A DNA stretch of 64,000 bases, taken from positions 1 through 64,000 of the forward strand of contig CAZIDN010000003.1 of the NCBI GenBank assembly GCA_964537875.1. The letters run 5' to 3'. The notes beneath the pieces were generated by a model. The model ran no database searches. It was given only the letters and a program-made list of their open reading frames with translations, and was not told where the DNA came from. Positions 26,093 to 34,551 of this stretch are shown here, in pieces. The DNA is from JAPKZH01 sp964537875 (GTDB lineage: Bacteria > Acidobacteriota > Aminicenantia > Aminicenantales > UBA4085). The translations under genes and the position numbers were made by a program. Positions within the stretch are counted from its first letter, which is position 1. The number at the start of each line of letters is the position of its first letter.

Positions 26093-27355
26093 ATGAACAA
26101 ACGACCGCTAGCACGAATTGTCCTCGGGCTTTTGGCGGACACTCTTCTGACCGTCCTCGTATTCGGTCAAGCTCCTCAAGCCAAGAAGCCCGAGGGGACA
26201 GAGAACCGGAAATGCCTCTCCTGCCATGCCGTGGATACCCTCTCGGCATCGGTCCACGCCGATCTCTCCTGCACGGACTGCCACCAAATCACGATGAAAG
26301 GGGGAACCGCAGAGCTCCCCCATCAGAAGAAAAAAGATATTCCGCCGGCCAGTTGCACGGCCAAATGCCACCAGGAAAATCATCTGCCGAGAGCGGGAGA
26401 GAGCCCCGTCTATTATCCCGACAGCGTCCACGGCAAAGCCTACCTCGAGAGGGGCGTGCAGGATGTCGCGAAATGCTGGGATTGCCATGGCAAGCACAAC
26501 ATCAAAAAGACCCAAGACCCCGCCTCGACCGTCAATCGGAAAAACATCCCGCTCATGTGTTCCCGCTGCCACGAAAACATGAGCGTCATCGTGAAGTACC
26601 ACATCCATGCCGAATCGCCCTATCAAGAATATATGCAGAGCGTCCACGGCAAAGCCCTCTTCCAAAAAGGCCTGGTGTCTTTTGCCGCCGTCTGCACGGA
26701 CTGCCACGGCGTCCACAATATCCAGGGCGTCGGAGAGCCGCATCTGGCGGCCAAGAATCCGGAGACCTGCGGAAAATGCCACACCCTCGTTTTTGACGAA
26801 TATAAACAAAGCATCCACGGAAGGGAGGCCCTCAAAGGCAACACCGACGCTCCCCTGTGCGTCGACTGCCATGGCGAACATACCGTGGCTTCCCCGAAGG
26901 ACAGCCAATCGCCGACATCCAAGACCCATATCCCCGATACGTGCTCAACCTGCCATGCCCGGCCGGAGATCATGAAGAAATACGGGATTCCCGAGGACAG
27001 GACCAAGACGTTCATCGAAAGCTTCCACGGCATCGCCATCGGCTTCGGCGACAAAGCCGAAGCCGACTGCTCGAGCTGTCACGGCATCCACGACATCCGT
27101 CCCGCTCAAGACCCGCGGTCCAAGGTGAACCCGGCCAACCTGGCCAGGACATGCGGCCAGCCCAGCTGTCATCCCGGGATGCCCGAAAAAATCGCCAAGG
27201 CCAAGATCCACCGCGACGTCAACGAAAAAAAATCAGGCGCTCCGTTCTATGTCCAGAAGATTCTGCTCTGGGTCCTGCTGGTCATCGTGGCCCTGACGGG
27301 GATCTGGTTTGTCCCGGAACTCATCAAACGAGCCAAACGTTCAAAGACCAAATGA
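26093..27355 (+). CDS. Undecahaem cytochrome c with C-terminal anchor (first of pair)
   Basis: 420 residues from ATG 26093 (MNKRPLARIVLGLLADTLLTV, a signal peptide); the longer frame from 26024 adds a non-signal extension. Nine CxxCH motifs plus CTAKCH (CxxxCH) and CGQPSCH (CxxxxCH) give eleven possible haem sites. Repeats of the SVHGKAL...CTDCHGVHNI type are evident. A C-terminal TM helix (ILLWVLLVIVALTGIWFV) anchors it with haems outside. Its stop overlaps the next, similar gene (ATGA), so they are probably co-translated partners. Confidence 0.9.
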   Translation: MNKRPLARIVLGLLADTLLTVLVFGQAPQAKKPEGTENRKCLSCHAVDTLSASVHADLSCTDCHQITMKGGTAELPHQKKKDIPPASCTAKCHQENHLPRAGESPVYYPDSVHGKAYLERGVQDVAKCWDCHGKHNIKKTQDPASTVNRKNIPLMCSRCHENMSVIVKYHIHAESPYQEYMQSVHGKALFQKGLVSFAAVCTDCHGVHNIQGVGEPHLAAKNPETCGKCHTLVFDEYKQSIHGREALKGNTDAPLCVDCHGEHTVASPKDSQSPTSKTHIPDTCSTCHARPEIMKKYGIPEDRTKTFIESFHGIAIGFGDKAEADCSSCHGIHDIRPAQDPRSKVNPANLARTCGQPSCHPGMPEKIAKAKIHRDVNEKKSGAPFYVQKILLWVLLVIVALTGIWFVPELIKRAKRSKTK

Positions 27356-28584
27356 CCCAGAAGCTATTTTTTTTAGCCCTGTCCTTAAGCCTGCTGGCGG
27401 CGGCGGCCGCGGCCTCCACTCTCCCTCCGGCCTCGAATGACGACTGCCTCGCCTGTCACAGCGACTCGAACTTGAAATCGAGCGCCGGAAAATTGCTTTT
27501 TGTCGACCAGGATAAATTCAAGGCTTCGGTTCACGGCCAGGCCGAAATCGCCTGCATCGACTGCCATGCCGACCTCAAGAAAGTCAAGGATTTCCCGCAT
27601 CCGGAAAAGCTCCGGCCGGCGAATTGCGCCGCCTGCCACGAAAAAGATGCGGCCCAGGTCAAAGCCGGCATCCACGGCCAGCCCCACGAAGGGCAAAATC
27701 CCATCACGGTCACCTGCGGGGACTGCCATGGGACGCACGAGATCCGGGGAAAAGATGACCCGGAATCCACGATCTTTCCCATCAACCTGCCGACCACATG
27801 TGAAGCCTGCCATCTTGAACGGGTGAAAACAAAACGCGGCAAAGGCTTCATCGAGATGTACAACCGGAGCTCTCATTACAAAGCCCTGGAAAAGGCCGGT
27901 CTGACGCTGTCGGCCAACTGCGCCAACTGCCATGACGGGCATAGCATCCGCAGCGTCAGCGATCCTCAATCCCTGGTCAGCCGGAAAAATATCATCCGCA
28001 CTTGCGGCGCCTGTCACGTCGGCATCCGGAAGGGCTACCTGGAAGGCGTCCACGGCAAGGATTATGTCAAAGGCAGCCAGGACGTGCCTGTCTGCACGGA
28101 CTGTCATAGTGAGCACAACATCCAGTCCCCGGAAGATTTGAGCTCTCCCGTCTATGCCACAAAAGTCGCCGGGATTTGTTCCCGATGCCATGATGATGAG
28201 CGCCTGGCCCGGCAGTACGGTTTCCTCACGTCCCGGCTGAAAACATACTCGAGTTCCTACCACGGCACCGCCTCGAAGTTCGGGGAGACACGCGTCGCCA
28301 ACTGCGCCAGCTGCCACGGCTTTCATGACATCCGGGTCTCGACCGACCCGAAATCCCCTATCTATCCGGAGAACCTTTCCAAAACCTGCGGAAAATGCCA
28401 CGCCGGAGCCGGGAAGAATTTTGCCAAGGGAAAAATTCACGTCGTTTCGGAGAAGACCGAGAACAGATGGGCCTATTTCGCCAAGATCTTCTACATCGTT
28501 GTCATCGCCGTCCTGATCTCCGTCTTCCTGATCTTCATCGCCGCCGATCTCTATCACAGGCTGAGAATCCGATGGAAACACTAA
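27352..28584 (+). CDS. Undecahaem cytochrome c with C-terminal anchor (second of pair)
   Basis: 410 residues from ATG 27352; the frame is open far upstream, but that part is antiparallel shadow of the previous gene. Signal peptide LFFLALSLSLLAAAAAAS, eleven CxxCH motifs (DCLACH to TCGKCH) and a C-terminal TM helix (IFYIVVIAVLISVFLIFIAADL). It is clearly a paralogue of the preceding protein by motif order (VHGKDYVKG...CTDCHSEHNI; YHGTASKFGE...CASCHGFHDI). It overlaps the cytochrome b561-like gene by 13 bases, which suggests a membrane complex of two 11-haem proteins and a b-type cytochrome. Confidence 0.92.
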   Translation: MTQKLFFLALSLSLLAAAAAASTLPPASNDDCLACHSDSNLKSSAGKLLFVDQDKFKASVHGQAEIACIDCHADLKKVKDFPHPEKLRPANCAACHEKDAAQVKAGIHGQPHEGQNPITVTCGDCHGTHEIRGKDDPESTIFPINLPTTCEACHLERVKTKRGKGFIEMYNRSSHYKALEKAGLTLSANCANCHDGHSIRSVSDPQSLVSRKNIIRTCGACHVGIRKGYLEGVHGKDYVKGSQDVPVCTDCHSEHNIQSPEDLSSPVYATKVAGICSRCHDDERLARQYGFLTSRLKTYSSSYHGTASKFGETRVANCASCHGFHDIRVSTDPKSPIYPENLSKTCGKCHAGAGKNFAKGKIHVVSEKTENRWAYFAKIFYIVVIAVLISVFLIFIAADLYHRLRIRWKH

Positions 28585-29366
28585 ACTCCTCCGACCTCAT
28601 CCGCGACGACGAAATCTTCTTGCGGATGAACCTTGCCGAAAGGATTCAGCATTTTCTCCTTATCCTCACCTTCACCATCCTGATCGTGACCGGACTGCCG
28701 CTCATTTTCTACGAATTGAAGATTTTCAAGTCCCTCATGTCGTTCGAAAGGGCTTTCTACATCCGCGGCGTTCTTCATCGCATCGCCGCCGTGATCTTGA
28801 TCGTCAATATCATCTGGCATTTTTTTTACACGATCTTCACTAAGCGGGGCCGGAGTAATTTTAAGGAGATGATCCCGAAGTTCAAGGACGTCCGGGACGC
28901 CTGGGATCTCTTCTGGCATAACGTCGGCCTGACCCAGCTCCTCTACAAGAAGGGCGTCCTCAAGACATTCTTCGAGAAGCATCCTTACTGGCTGTTCGAG
29001 ACAGAGCCGGAATTCGGCCGCTACAACTTCATCGAGAAATTCGAATACCTGGCCGTGGCCTGGGGGTCGTTCGTCATGATCTTGAGCGGGTTCTTCATGT
29101 GGAACTTGGAGTTCTCGCTGAGGCTGTTCCCGCTCTGGGTCCACGACATCTTCGTCATTATCCACGGCTACGAGGCCATGCTGGCCTTCCTGGCGGTCAT
29201 CATCTGGCACATGTACAATGTCCACCTCAATCCCGAAGTCTTCCCGATGAGTAAGATCTGGCTCAACGGAAAGATCTCGGGACGCGAGCTGCGGACGCTC
29301 CACCCCCTGGAATACAAAAATATCATGGAAGAGCGGAAGAGGATTCTCGAATCCGAAAGCCTGTGA
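28572..29366 (+). CDS. b-type membrane cytochrome (formate dehydrogenase gamma / b561-like)
   Basis: 264 residues with four main helices: QHFLLILTFTILIVTGLPL, VLHRIAAVILIVNIIWHFFYTIF, YLAVAWGSFVMILSGFFMW and IFVIIHGYEAMLAFLAVIIWHMYNVHL. Histidines in helices 1, 2 and 4 fit diheme b-type cytochromes that exchange electrons with quinones, as in FdnI/HyaC-type subunits. It shares coding sequence end to start with the 11-haem cytochrome gene, so it likely links the quinone pool to the two 11-haem proteins. No dehydrogenase subunits are adjacent. Confidence 0.88.
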   Translation: METLNSSDLIRDDEIFLRMNLAERIQHFLLILTFTILIVTGLPLIFYELKIFKSLMSFERAFYIRGVLHRIAAVILIVNIIWHFFYTIFTKRGRSNFKEMIPKFKDVRDAWDLFWHNVGLTQLLYKKGVLKTFFEKHPYWLFETEPEFGRYNFIEKFEYLAVAWGSFVMILSGFFMWNLEFSLRLFPLWVHDIFVIIHGYEAMLAFLAVIIWHMYNVHLNPEVFPMSKIWLNGKISGRELRTLHPLEYKNIMEERKRILESESL

Positions 29367-29380
29367 AAAGGCGAGCCTAA

Positions 29381-29565
29381 CGATCGCTTCGCTCTCTGCC
29401 GTCTTTCCAAGGAGCATTTGGCGATGAATTCATGGGAGGATGCTCCTTGGAGGGGTGGCAGGGCGGGCGGGTATTCCCGCCGCCCGTTGGAGGGGGACCC
29501 TGTGAAAGGGTCCTCCTCCAAGAGTGTCCGGGGGGCCCCCGAACCACGCCACCCGTCGGGTGTCG
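29381..29565 (+). repeat. Modular hairpin repeat, copy at 29 kb
   Basis: 29381-29530 matches 49780-49929 over 150 bases with about five differences. It holds hairpins CCAAGGAGCAT/ATGCTCCTTGG, GGCGGG/CCCGCC and TTGGAGGGGGACCC/GGGTCCTCCTCCAA, and ends AGAGTG. A second block (29530-29565, GGGGGGCCCCCGAACC...CACCCGTCGGG) recurs at 52498-52533. The left terminal hairpin seen at 49739 is missing here. The small open frame inside is not a gene. Confidence 0.85.
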
Positions 29566-29815
29566 TCGCTCCCATTCTATTTAACGGAATGCTCTGGGTT
29601 TTTAACTGATGATTAGCCCCTATCGGCAATTTTAGTTTGACTTATGCCGGCAGGCGCAGAAAAAAGGTTTTATCAAAACCCCCCGCCATCTACCTATCTT
29701 AGACGAGCGGTCGTATGCCCCGTGGGTTGAGAGGAAATCGCTCTAAAAATTACATAAAGAAACACATGCGTGGCAATTTGCCCCATTTAAAGCGAGGCAT
29801 ATTTACACTTTTTTC

Positions 29816-29846
29816 TTGACATTTGGTTTTTCCAGCCTTATATAAT
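29816..29846 (+). promoter_or_regulatory. Sigma-70 promoter for the hydrogenase operon
   Basis: TTGACA (29816-29821) with TATATA at 17 bases (29839-29844) or TATAAT at 19 bases (29841-29846). It is about 240 bases before hdrC, the first gene of the long Hdr-Mvh cluster. Confidence 0.6.
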
Positions 29847-30085
29847 TAATAAAGAAATTGAGCTAAACAAGGAAGGTAACCTATTTTTACCCATCCGGGC
29901 TGTTTTTATTCCCCACAAAAGCCGGACTTTTTTAAACGTTCAAAGCCTCATTTCGGCGCCGTACTTAAGCCATCGGATCAAAAGGCCTTCAATCCCCTCT
30001 CTTTATCCCAGGGACGGGATCGAAATAAGAATAGCCTGTAGATTTTCCAGGGCATTATGCCCCAGGTCGATCAAAAGGAGGCTTT
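29847..30085 (+). promoter_or_regulatory. Long 5' leader of hdrC with possible attenuator
   Basis: About 235 bases of untranslated leader. At 29894-29933 TCCGGGCT pairs imperfectly with AGCCGGA and runs into six T, resembling an intrinsic terminator before the first gene. I do not recognise a known riboswitch class. The rest of 29367-30085 holds the repeat at 29381 and no supported gene. Confidence 0.4.
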
Positions 30086-30667
30086 ATGAAGATTTCGAAA
30101 AAGGTCAAATACGAAGAAGAGCTGGATCCGTCTTTTCTGGATGAAATCAAAAAGATGTCGGATTGCCAGGAACTCGACGCGTGTATTCAGTGCGGCACAT
30201 GCAGCAGTTCCTGTCCGATGTCTGTTTATATGGATCATCCGCCCCGCAAGATCATCGCCTGGGTGAAGAACGGCTTTGCGGACGAGACGCTCCGGAGTCT
30301 TACCATCTGGCTCTGCCCGTCTTGCTACACCTGCCAGGTTCGATGTCCGGCCAAAATCAAGATCACCGACGTGATGTATGCCCTCAAACGCAAGGCCATC
30401 GAAAAAAAGGTTTATCCCTCGAGATTCTCCATCCCGGTCTTGGACAGGGAGATGTCGCGCATCATCGCCAAACACGGCCGCAATTCCGAACTATGGCTCA
30501 TCCTCGGCCTCTACCTCAAGTCCCTCAATCCTTTTGGCATGCTCAAGATGGCCCCGCTCGGACTCAAGCTGATGAAGGCGGGCCGGATGTCGCTCCGCAG
30601 GGAATCCATTAAAAATAGAAAACAGCTCAGATCTCTCTTGAACGCTCTCAAGGAGGGGACCCCATGA
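30086..30667 (+). CDS. hdrC: Heterodisulfide reductase-like subunit C
   Basis: 193 residues with two classical [4Fe-4S] motifs, CIQCGTCSSSCP and CPSCYTCQVRCP, in the order and spacing of HdrC. GGAGG precedes the ATG and the hdrB start overlaps its stop by four bases. HdrC passes electrons from HdrA to the catalytic subunit HdrB. In a bacterium without coenzyme M the HdrBC substrate is unknown; it may be a disulfide or another low-molecular thiol or redox protein. Confidence 0.93.
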   Translation: MKISKKVKYEEELDPSFLDEIKKMSDCQELDACIQCGTCSSSCPMSVYMDHPPRKIIAWVKNGFADETLRSLTIWLCPSCYTCQVRCPAKIKITDVMYALKRKAIEKKVYPSRFSIPVLDREMSRIIAKHGRNSELWLILGLYLKSLNPFGMLKMAPLGLKLMKAGRMSLRRESIKNRKQLRSLLNALKEGTP

Positions 30668-31548
30668 ACGGATACATCTACTATCCGGGCTGCTCTCTCA
30701 AGGGCAACTCACGTCACTACGAGGAATCCATCCTGCCTCTCTTCAAAGAAGTCGGCCTGCCGCTCCAAGAGATGGACGATTGGAACTGCTGCGGCGCCAC
30801 GGCCTATTTCTCTGTTGATGACACGATGGCGGCGGCCATCTGCGGGCGCAATCTATCGATCGCTGAAAAAACGGGCAAAAACATTATCGCTCCTTGTGCC
30901 GGCTGCTACCTGACGCTGAAAAAGTCAAATAAATTTTTGAATAGCCGGCAGCCGAAAGCGGCCAAAATCTTGAAAGACCTCAAAAACGCAGGCTGCGAAT
31001 ATCAGGGGACTATCGATGTCAAACATCCCCTGGAAGTCCTTTTCAAGGACATCGGCCCCCAGGCCATCAAAGCCATGGTTCGAAATTCCTTATCGGGATT
31101 GAAGGTCGCCTGCTACTACGGCTGCCAACTCGTCCGTCCCTATACGGACTTCGACGATCCAGACTATCCGACAAGCCTGGATGTCCTCATGGAAGCCGCG
31201 GGGGCCAAAGCGGTGGATTTCGTGGCCAAGACACGATGCTGCGGAGGCTCTCTCTCGGGAACGATCGAGGAGGTCGGCCTTCGTTTGAACTATATCCTCC
31301 TCAAGGAGGCAAAAAGAAAAGACGCGGATCTCGTGGTCACCATCTGCCCTCTCTGCCAGTTCAACCTGGAGATCAGCCAAAGCAAGATCGTCAAACGGTA
31401 TAAGGAGGACATCCGGATGCCCATTCTCTATTTCAGCCAGCTCCTCGGACTCGCCTTGGGAATTCCCCGAGAAGAGCTGGGCTTTAAGCGGTCGATCATC
31501 CCCCTGCGATCCCTCTGGGAAAAACTCGGCCAAGGAGGAGCCCGATGA
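30664..31548 (+). CDS. hdrB: Heterodisulfide reductase-like subunit B
   Basis: 294 residues with the two CCG domains of HdrB: YYPGCSLKGNSRHYEES...WNCCGATAYF...CAGCYLTL and ACYYGCQLVRP...RCCGGSLSG...CPLCQFNLE. In methanogen HdrB these cysteines bind two non-cubane [4Fe-4S] clusters at the active site. All ligand cysteines appear present, so the protein is likely catalytic. It overlaps hdrC and the hdrA N-terminal gene by four bases each. The bacterial substrate is not known. Confidence 0.95.
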   Translation: MNGYIYYPGCSLKGNSRHYEESILPLFKEVGLPLQEMDDWNCCGATAYFSVDDTMAAAICGRNLSIAEKTGKNIIAPCAGCYLTLKKSNKFLNSRQPKAAKILKDLKNAGCEYQGTIDVKHPLEVLFKDIGPQAIKAMVRNSLSGLKVACYYGCQLVRPYTDFDDPDYPTSLDVLMEAAGAKAVDFVAKTRCCGGSLSGTIEEVGLRLNYILLKEAKRKDADLVVTICPLCQFNLEISQSKIVKRYKEDIRMPILYFSQLLGLALGIPREELGFKRSIIPLRSLWEKLGQGGAR

Positions 31549-32405
31549 GCCAAAACGGTCAGCCCCGAATCGGTGTTTTTGTCTGCGATTGCGGCACCAA
31601 CATCGCCGGCAAAGTGGATGTGGCCGATGTCATTGCTTTTGCCGCGAAGCTGGACGACGTCGCCGTCGCCAAAGAATACAAATTTATGTGCTCGGACCCC
31701 GGCCAGGAACTGATCAAGCGGTGCATCAAAGATTATGGCTTAAACCGGGTCGTCGTCGCCTCCTGCTCTCCCCTGATGCACGAGCCGACATTCCGGGGCG
31801 CGACGGCCGAAGGCGGACTCAATCCTTTCTACCTCCAGATGTCGAACATCCGCGAGCAGGTGTCCTGGGTCACCTTGAAGCCGGCAGACGCCACGAAAAA
31901 AGCCAAAGCTCTGATTTCTGCCGCCGTGCGCCGGGTCGCCCTTCATGATCCTCTGACCAAGAAAGAAGTCCCCGTCCGCCCCGAAGTCTTGATCGTCGGC
32001 GGAGGGATCGCCGGAATCCATGCCGCTTTGACATATGCCAAATCCGGCAAAAAAGTCTATCTTGTCGAGCAGCAACCGTCCATCGGCGGCCATATGTCCG
32101 AGCTCGACAAGACATTTCCGACGCTCGACTGCTCGGCCTGCATCCTGACCCCGAAAATGAGCGAAGTGGGAAAGCATCCGAACATCGAATTGCTGACCTG
32201 GAGCGAAGTCGAAGAGATCTCGGGATATATCGGAAATTTCAAGGCGAAAATCCGGAAGAAAGCGCGCTATGTCGACATCGACAAATGCAACGGCTGCGGC
32301 GCCTGTTGGGAAAATTGCCCGACGACGGTGACGCCTTCGGAACGGATCATCCGCAAAGGAAAAATGATCATCAAACGGGTGGATAAAGAGACATCATTCG
32401 CATGA
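31545..32405 (+). CDS. HdrA N-terminal half (split subunit)
   Basis: 286 residues. It matches the first part of HdrA: the N-terminal Fe-S domain (GVFVCDCGTNIAGKVDV, MCSDPGQ, ASCSPLMHEPTF), the FAD-binding start (VLIVGGGIAGIHAAL...VEQQPSIGGHM, DCSACILTPKM), then one inserted ferredoxin motif (CNGCGACWENCP). It then ends, at SERIIRKGKMIIKRVDKETSFA, exactly where complete HdrA continues with the second FAD half. That missing part is found as the C-terminal two thirds of the protein at 38883. The stop overlaps a different gene by four bases and no frameshifted remainder follows, so this is a stable gene split, not a sequencing break. Confidence 0.92.
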   Translation: MSQNGQPRIGVFVCDCGTNIAGKVDVADVIAFAAKLDDVAVAKEYKFMCSDPGQELIKRCIKDYGLNRVVVASCSPLMHEPTFRGATAEGGLNPFYLQMSNIREQVSWVTLKPADATKKAKALISAAVRRVALHDPLTKKEVPVRPEVLIVGGGIAGIHAALTYAKSGKKVYLVEQQPSIGGHMSELDKTFPTLDCSACILTPKMSEVGKHPNIELLTWSEVEEISGYIGNFKAKIRKKARYVDIDKCNGCGACWENCPTTVTPSERIIRKGKMIIKRVDKETSFA

Positions 32406-33229
32406 AGCTTAAAGAGATCCAAGGCCTTCTTCAAGCCGATCTTGTCTGGGGCACGGAGGGACATCTCGAAAAAGAGATCGAAGCCGCCTGCGGCTCGGAC
32501 CTCATGAGCGACGTCCTGGCTTTTGGCCGGCCGGGGCAAATCCTGCTGACGGGATTGACCAATGCTCAATCCGTCCGAACAGCCGACATCATCGGAGCGA
32601 AAGCGATCATTTATGTCCGGGGGAAAAGGCCCGAGCAAGAATGCTTAGAACAGGCCTCTATCAAAGGCATTCCCGTGCTCTCCACGCCTCGGATGATGTA
32701 CGAAGCATGCGGAATCCTCTACAGCCATGGGCTTCCTGGAGTCTCTCCGTCCCAGACTGCCGAACGGCAGACCGATGTCTACGGGAAGGACGCCTTTTCT
32801 CATTCTTTTGAGATCACGGGAAGGAATTTCAGCCGGGCCGGGAATGCTTCGACAACCGTGAAGGACATTCTGGAAGACATCGGCATCAGCCCGGCCGTCA
32901 TCCGGCGGGTGGCGATCGCCGCCTATGAAGCGGAGATGAATGTCGTCATGTATGCCGAGCGAGCAGAAATGACGCTCTATTTGACCCCGAACCTGATCTA
33001 TTTGCGACTCCGTGATAAAGGCCCCGGCATCCCCGATATCGAGCTGGCTATGCGGGAAGGGTATTCGACGGCGACGCCGGAGATGAGAGAGATGGGATTC
33101 GGAGCGGGCATGGGCCTTCCCAATATCCGAAAAAACGCCGACCGGTTCGAGATCGCCTCTGAAGTCGGCAAAGGGACGAACCTCGACATCTATTTCGACC
33201 TCCTCCCCAAGCAGGAAGGCGGCGCATGA
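32402..33229 (+). CDS. DRTGG domain fused to a histidine kinase-like ATPase (anti-sigma type)
   Basis: 275 residues. Residues ~1-115 are a DRTGG-type domain (MKLKEIQGLLQADLVWG...DLMSDVLAFGRPGQILLTG...AKAIIYVRGK), and ~130-275 an HATPase_c domain of the SpoIIAB/RsbW kind (AAYEAEMNVVMYAE, RDKGPGIPD, GFGAGMGLPNIRKNAD). Such proteins are regular neighbours of bifurcating HydABC hydrogenases in anaerobes, where their role is unclear. There is no H-box, so it is not a normal sensor kinase. Both flanking genes overlap by four bases. Confidence 0.88.
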   Translation: MKLKEIQGLLQADLVWGTEGHLEKEIEAACGSDLMSDVLAFGRPGQILLTGLTNAQSVRTADIIGAKAIIYVRGKRPEQECLEQASIKGIPVLSTPRMMYEACGILYSHGLPGVSPSQTAERQTDVYGKDAFSHSFEITGRNFSRAGNASTTVKDILEDIGISPAVIRRVAIAAYEAEMNVVMYAERAEMTLYLTPNLIYLRLRDKGPGIPDIELAMREGYSTATPEMREMGFGAGMGLPNIRKNADRFEIASEVGKGTNLDIYFDLLPKQEGGA

Positions 33230-34551
33230 CTCCTCGGGGTTTTTCCGTTTACGTTGACACGCAGAAATGTCAGGGCCGGATGAAATGCCTCCGGGCCTGC
33301 CCCACCCAGGCGATTCGGGTCAAGAGCGGAAAAGCCCGGATCATCCAAGAACGATGTATCGACTGCGGCGAATGCATCTCGGCCTGCCCTCATCAGGCCA
33401 TCATTCCCCTTACAGATCCTTTCGGTGAGCTCACCAAGTTCCGCTACACGGTAGCGATTTCCTCGCCGGCTCTCTACGCCCAGTTCGGTCGGGAAATCCT
33501 GCCCGATAAAATCCTCGGCGGCCTGAAATGCCTCGGCTTCGATGACGCTTTTGATCTAGCCCAAACCTGCGGCATGGTCAGTTTTTCGATCCAGGAGTAT
33601 CTCCGAGACCATCCGGGGCCGAGGCCCGTCATCTCCAATGCCTGCCCGGTGATCGTTCACCTGATCCAGGTCAAATATCCCAACCTTCTCCCCCATATCA
33701 TTCCGATCGACATGCCCCGGGAGATCGCCGCTCGAGAGATCAAAAAATCCAAAGCCCGTCAATACGAGCTCAAGGAACAGGATATCGGGACCTTCTATCT
33801 GACGCCGTGTCCGTCCAAAATGGTCTCCATCAGACAGCCCTCGGGCAAGACCCGATCCTATCTTGACGGAGCCATCGCTATTTCCGACATCTACGGCCCT
33901 CTTCGATCCGCCATGGAAAACGTCCCCCACGGGAACTACCGGCAAAGCCTGGAAAACATCTGCATCCTGGGCATCGGCTGGGCCATGGTCGGCGGCATCT
34001 GCCGGACCTTGCGCCTCCGGAATTCTCTGGCCGTGTCGGGCCTGGCGGAAATCATCAAGGTCTTCGACGATATTGAACGGGGAAAGCTCAACAACATCGA
34101 TTTCATCGAAGGCTATTCTTGTCTCCAGGGATGCGTCGGCGGCTCGCTCAACGTGGAGAATCTTTACGTCTCCTACAACAAGATCCTTAAGCTCATCGAA
34201 ACCCTTGAATTCGAAAAAATCAAAGCCTGCCCGGACATTCGGACGATGCGCCAGCTGTACCGGGAAGGCTATTTTTTCCGCGAAGAGAAATTCGAGCCCC
34301 GGCCGATCAAGCCCCTGGATGAGAACCTCTCCAAGGCCATTGCCAAGCGCAAGGAAAAAGAAGCCCTCTTCGAGACTCTTCCCAAAATCGACTGCGGCGC
34401 CTGCGGTTCTCCGACCTGTCTCACTTTCGCCGAAGACGTGGTTCGCGGGGAGTCCGGGCAAGAAGATTGCATCGTGAAAACGGCTCGGCGGAGGCCGCTC
34501 GACGCCGGTCCGGAAAGCGACATAAAGTTTCATCAAGGAGGAAAACCATGA
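33226..34551 (+). CDS. [FeFe]-hydrogenase-like protein with ferredoxin and 4Fe-4S domains
   Basis: 441 residues. N-terminal two-cluster ferredoxin (CQGRMKCLRACP, CIDCGECISACP), then a hydrogenase large-subunit C-terminal domain with motif 1 as SNACPVIV, motif 2 as LTPCPSK and motif 3 as SCLQGCVGG, then a PF04060-like [4Fe-4S] domain (CGACGSPTC). The cysteines that hold the H-cluster are present, but the proton-transfer Cys of TSCCP is Ala here, and the usual tryptophan is missing. This matches the sensory or non-H2-producing subgroup found beside HydABC operons. It is therefore probably a regulator or redox sensor, not the main hydrogenase. Confidence 0.88.
   Translation: MTPRGFSVYVDTQKCQGRMKCLRACPTQAIRVKSGKARIIQERCIDCGECISACPHQAIIPLTDPFGELTKFRYTVAISSPALYAQFGREILPDKILGGLKCLGFDDAFDLAQTCGMVSFSIQEYLRDHPGPRPVISNACPVIVHLIQVKYPNLLPHIIPIDMPREIAAREIKKSKARQYELKEQDIGTFYLTPCPSKMVSIRQPSGKTRSYLDGAIAISDIYGPLRSAMENVPHGNYRQSLENICILGIGWAMVGGICRTLRLRNSLAVSGLAEIIKVFDDIERGKLNNIDFIEGYSCLQGCVGGSLNVENLYVSYNKILKLIETLEFEKIKACPDIRTMRQLYREGYFFREEKFEPRPIKPLDENLSKAIAKRKEKEALFETLPKIDCGACGSPTCLTFAEDVVRGESGQEDCIVKTARRRPLDAGPESDIKFHQGGKP

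Noticed and set aside
29418..29609. Small ORF encoding MNSWEDAPWRGGRAGGYSRR...
   Set aside because: It lies inside the hairpin repeat and reappears in the 49-kb copy; the frame is explained by the repeat, with no ribosome site.
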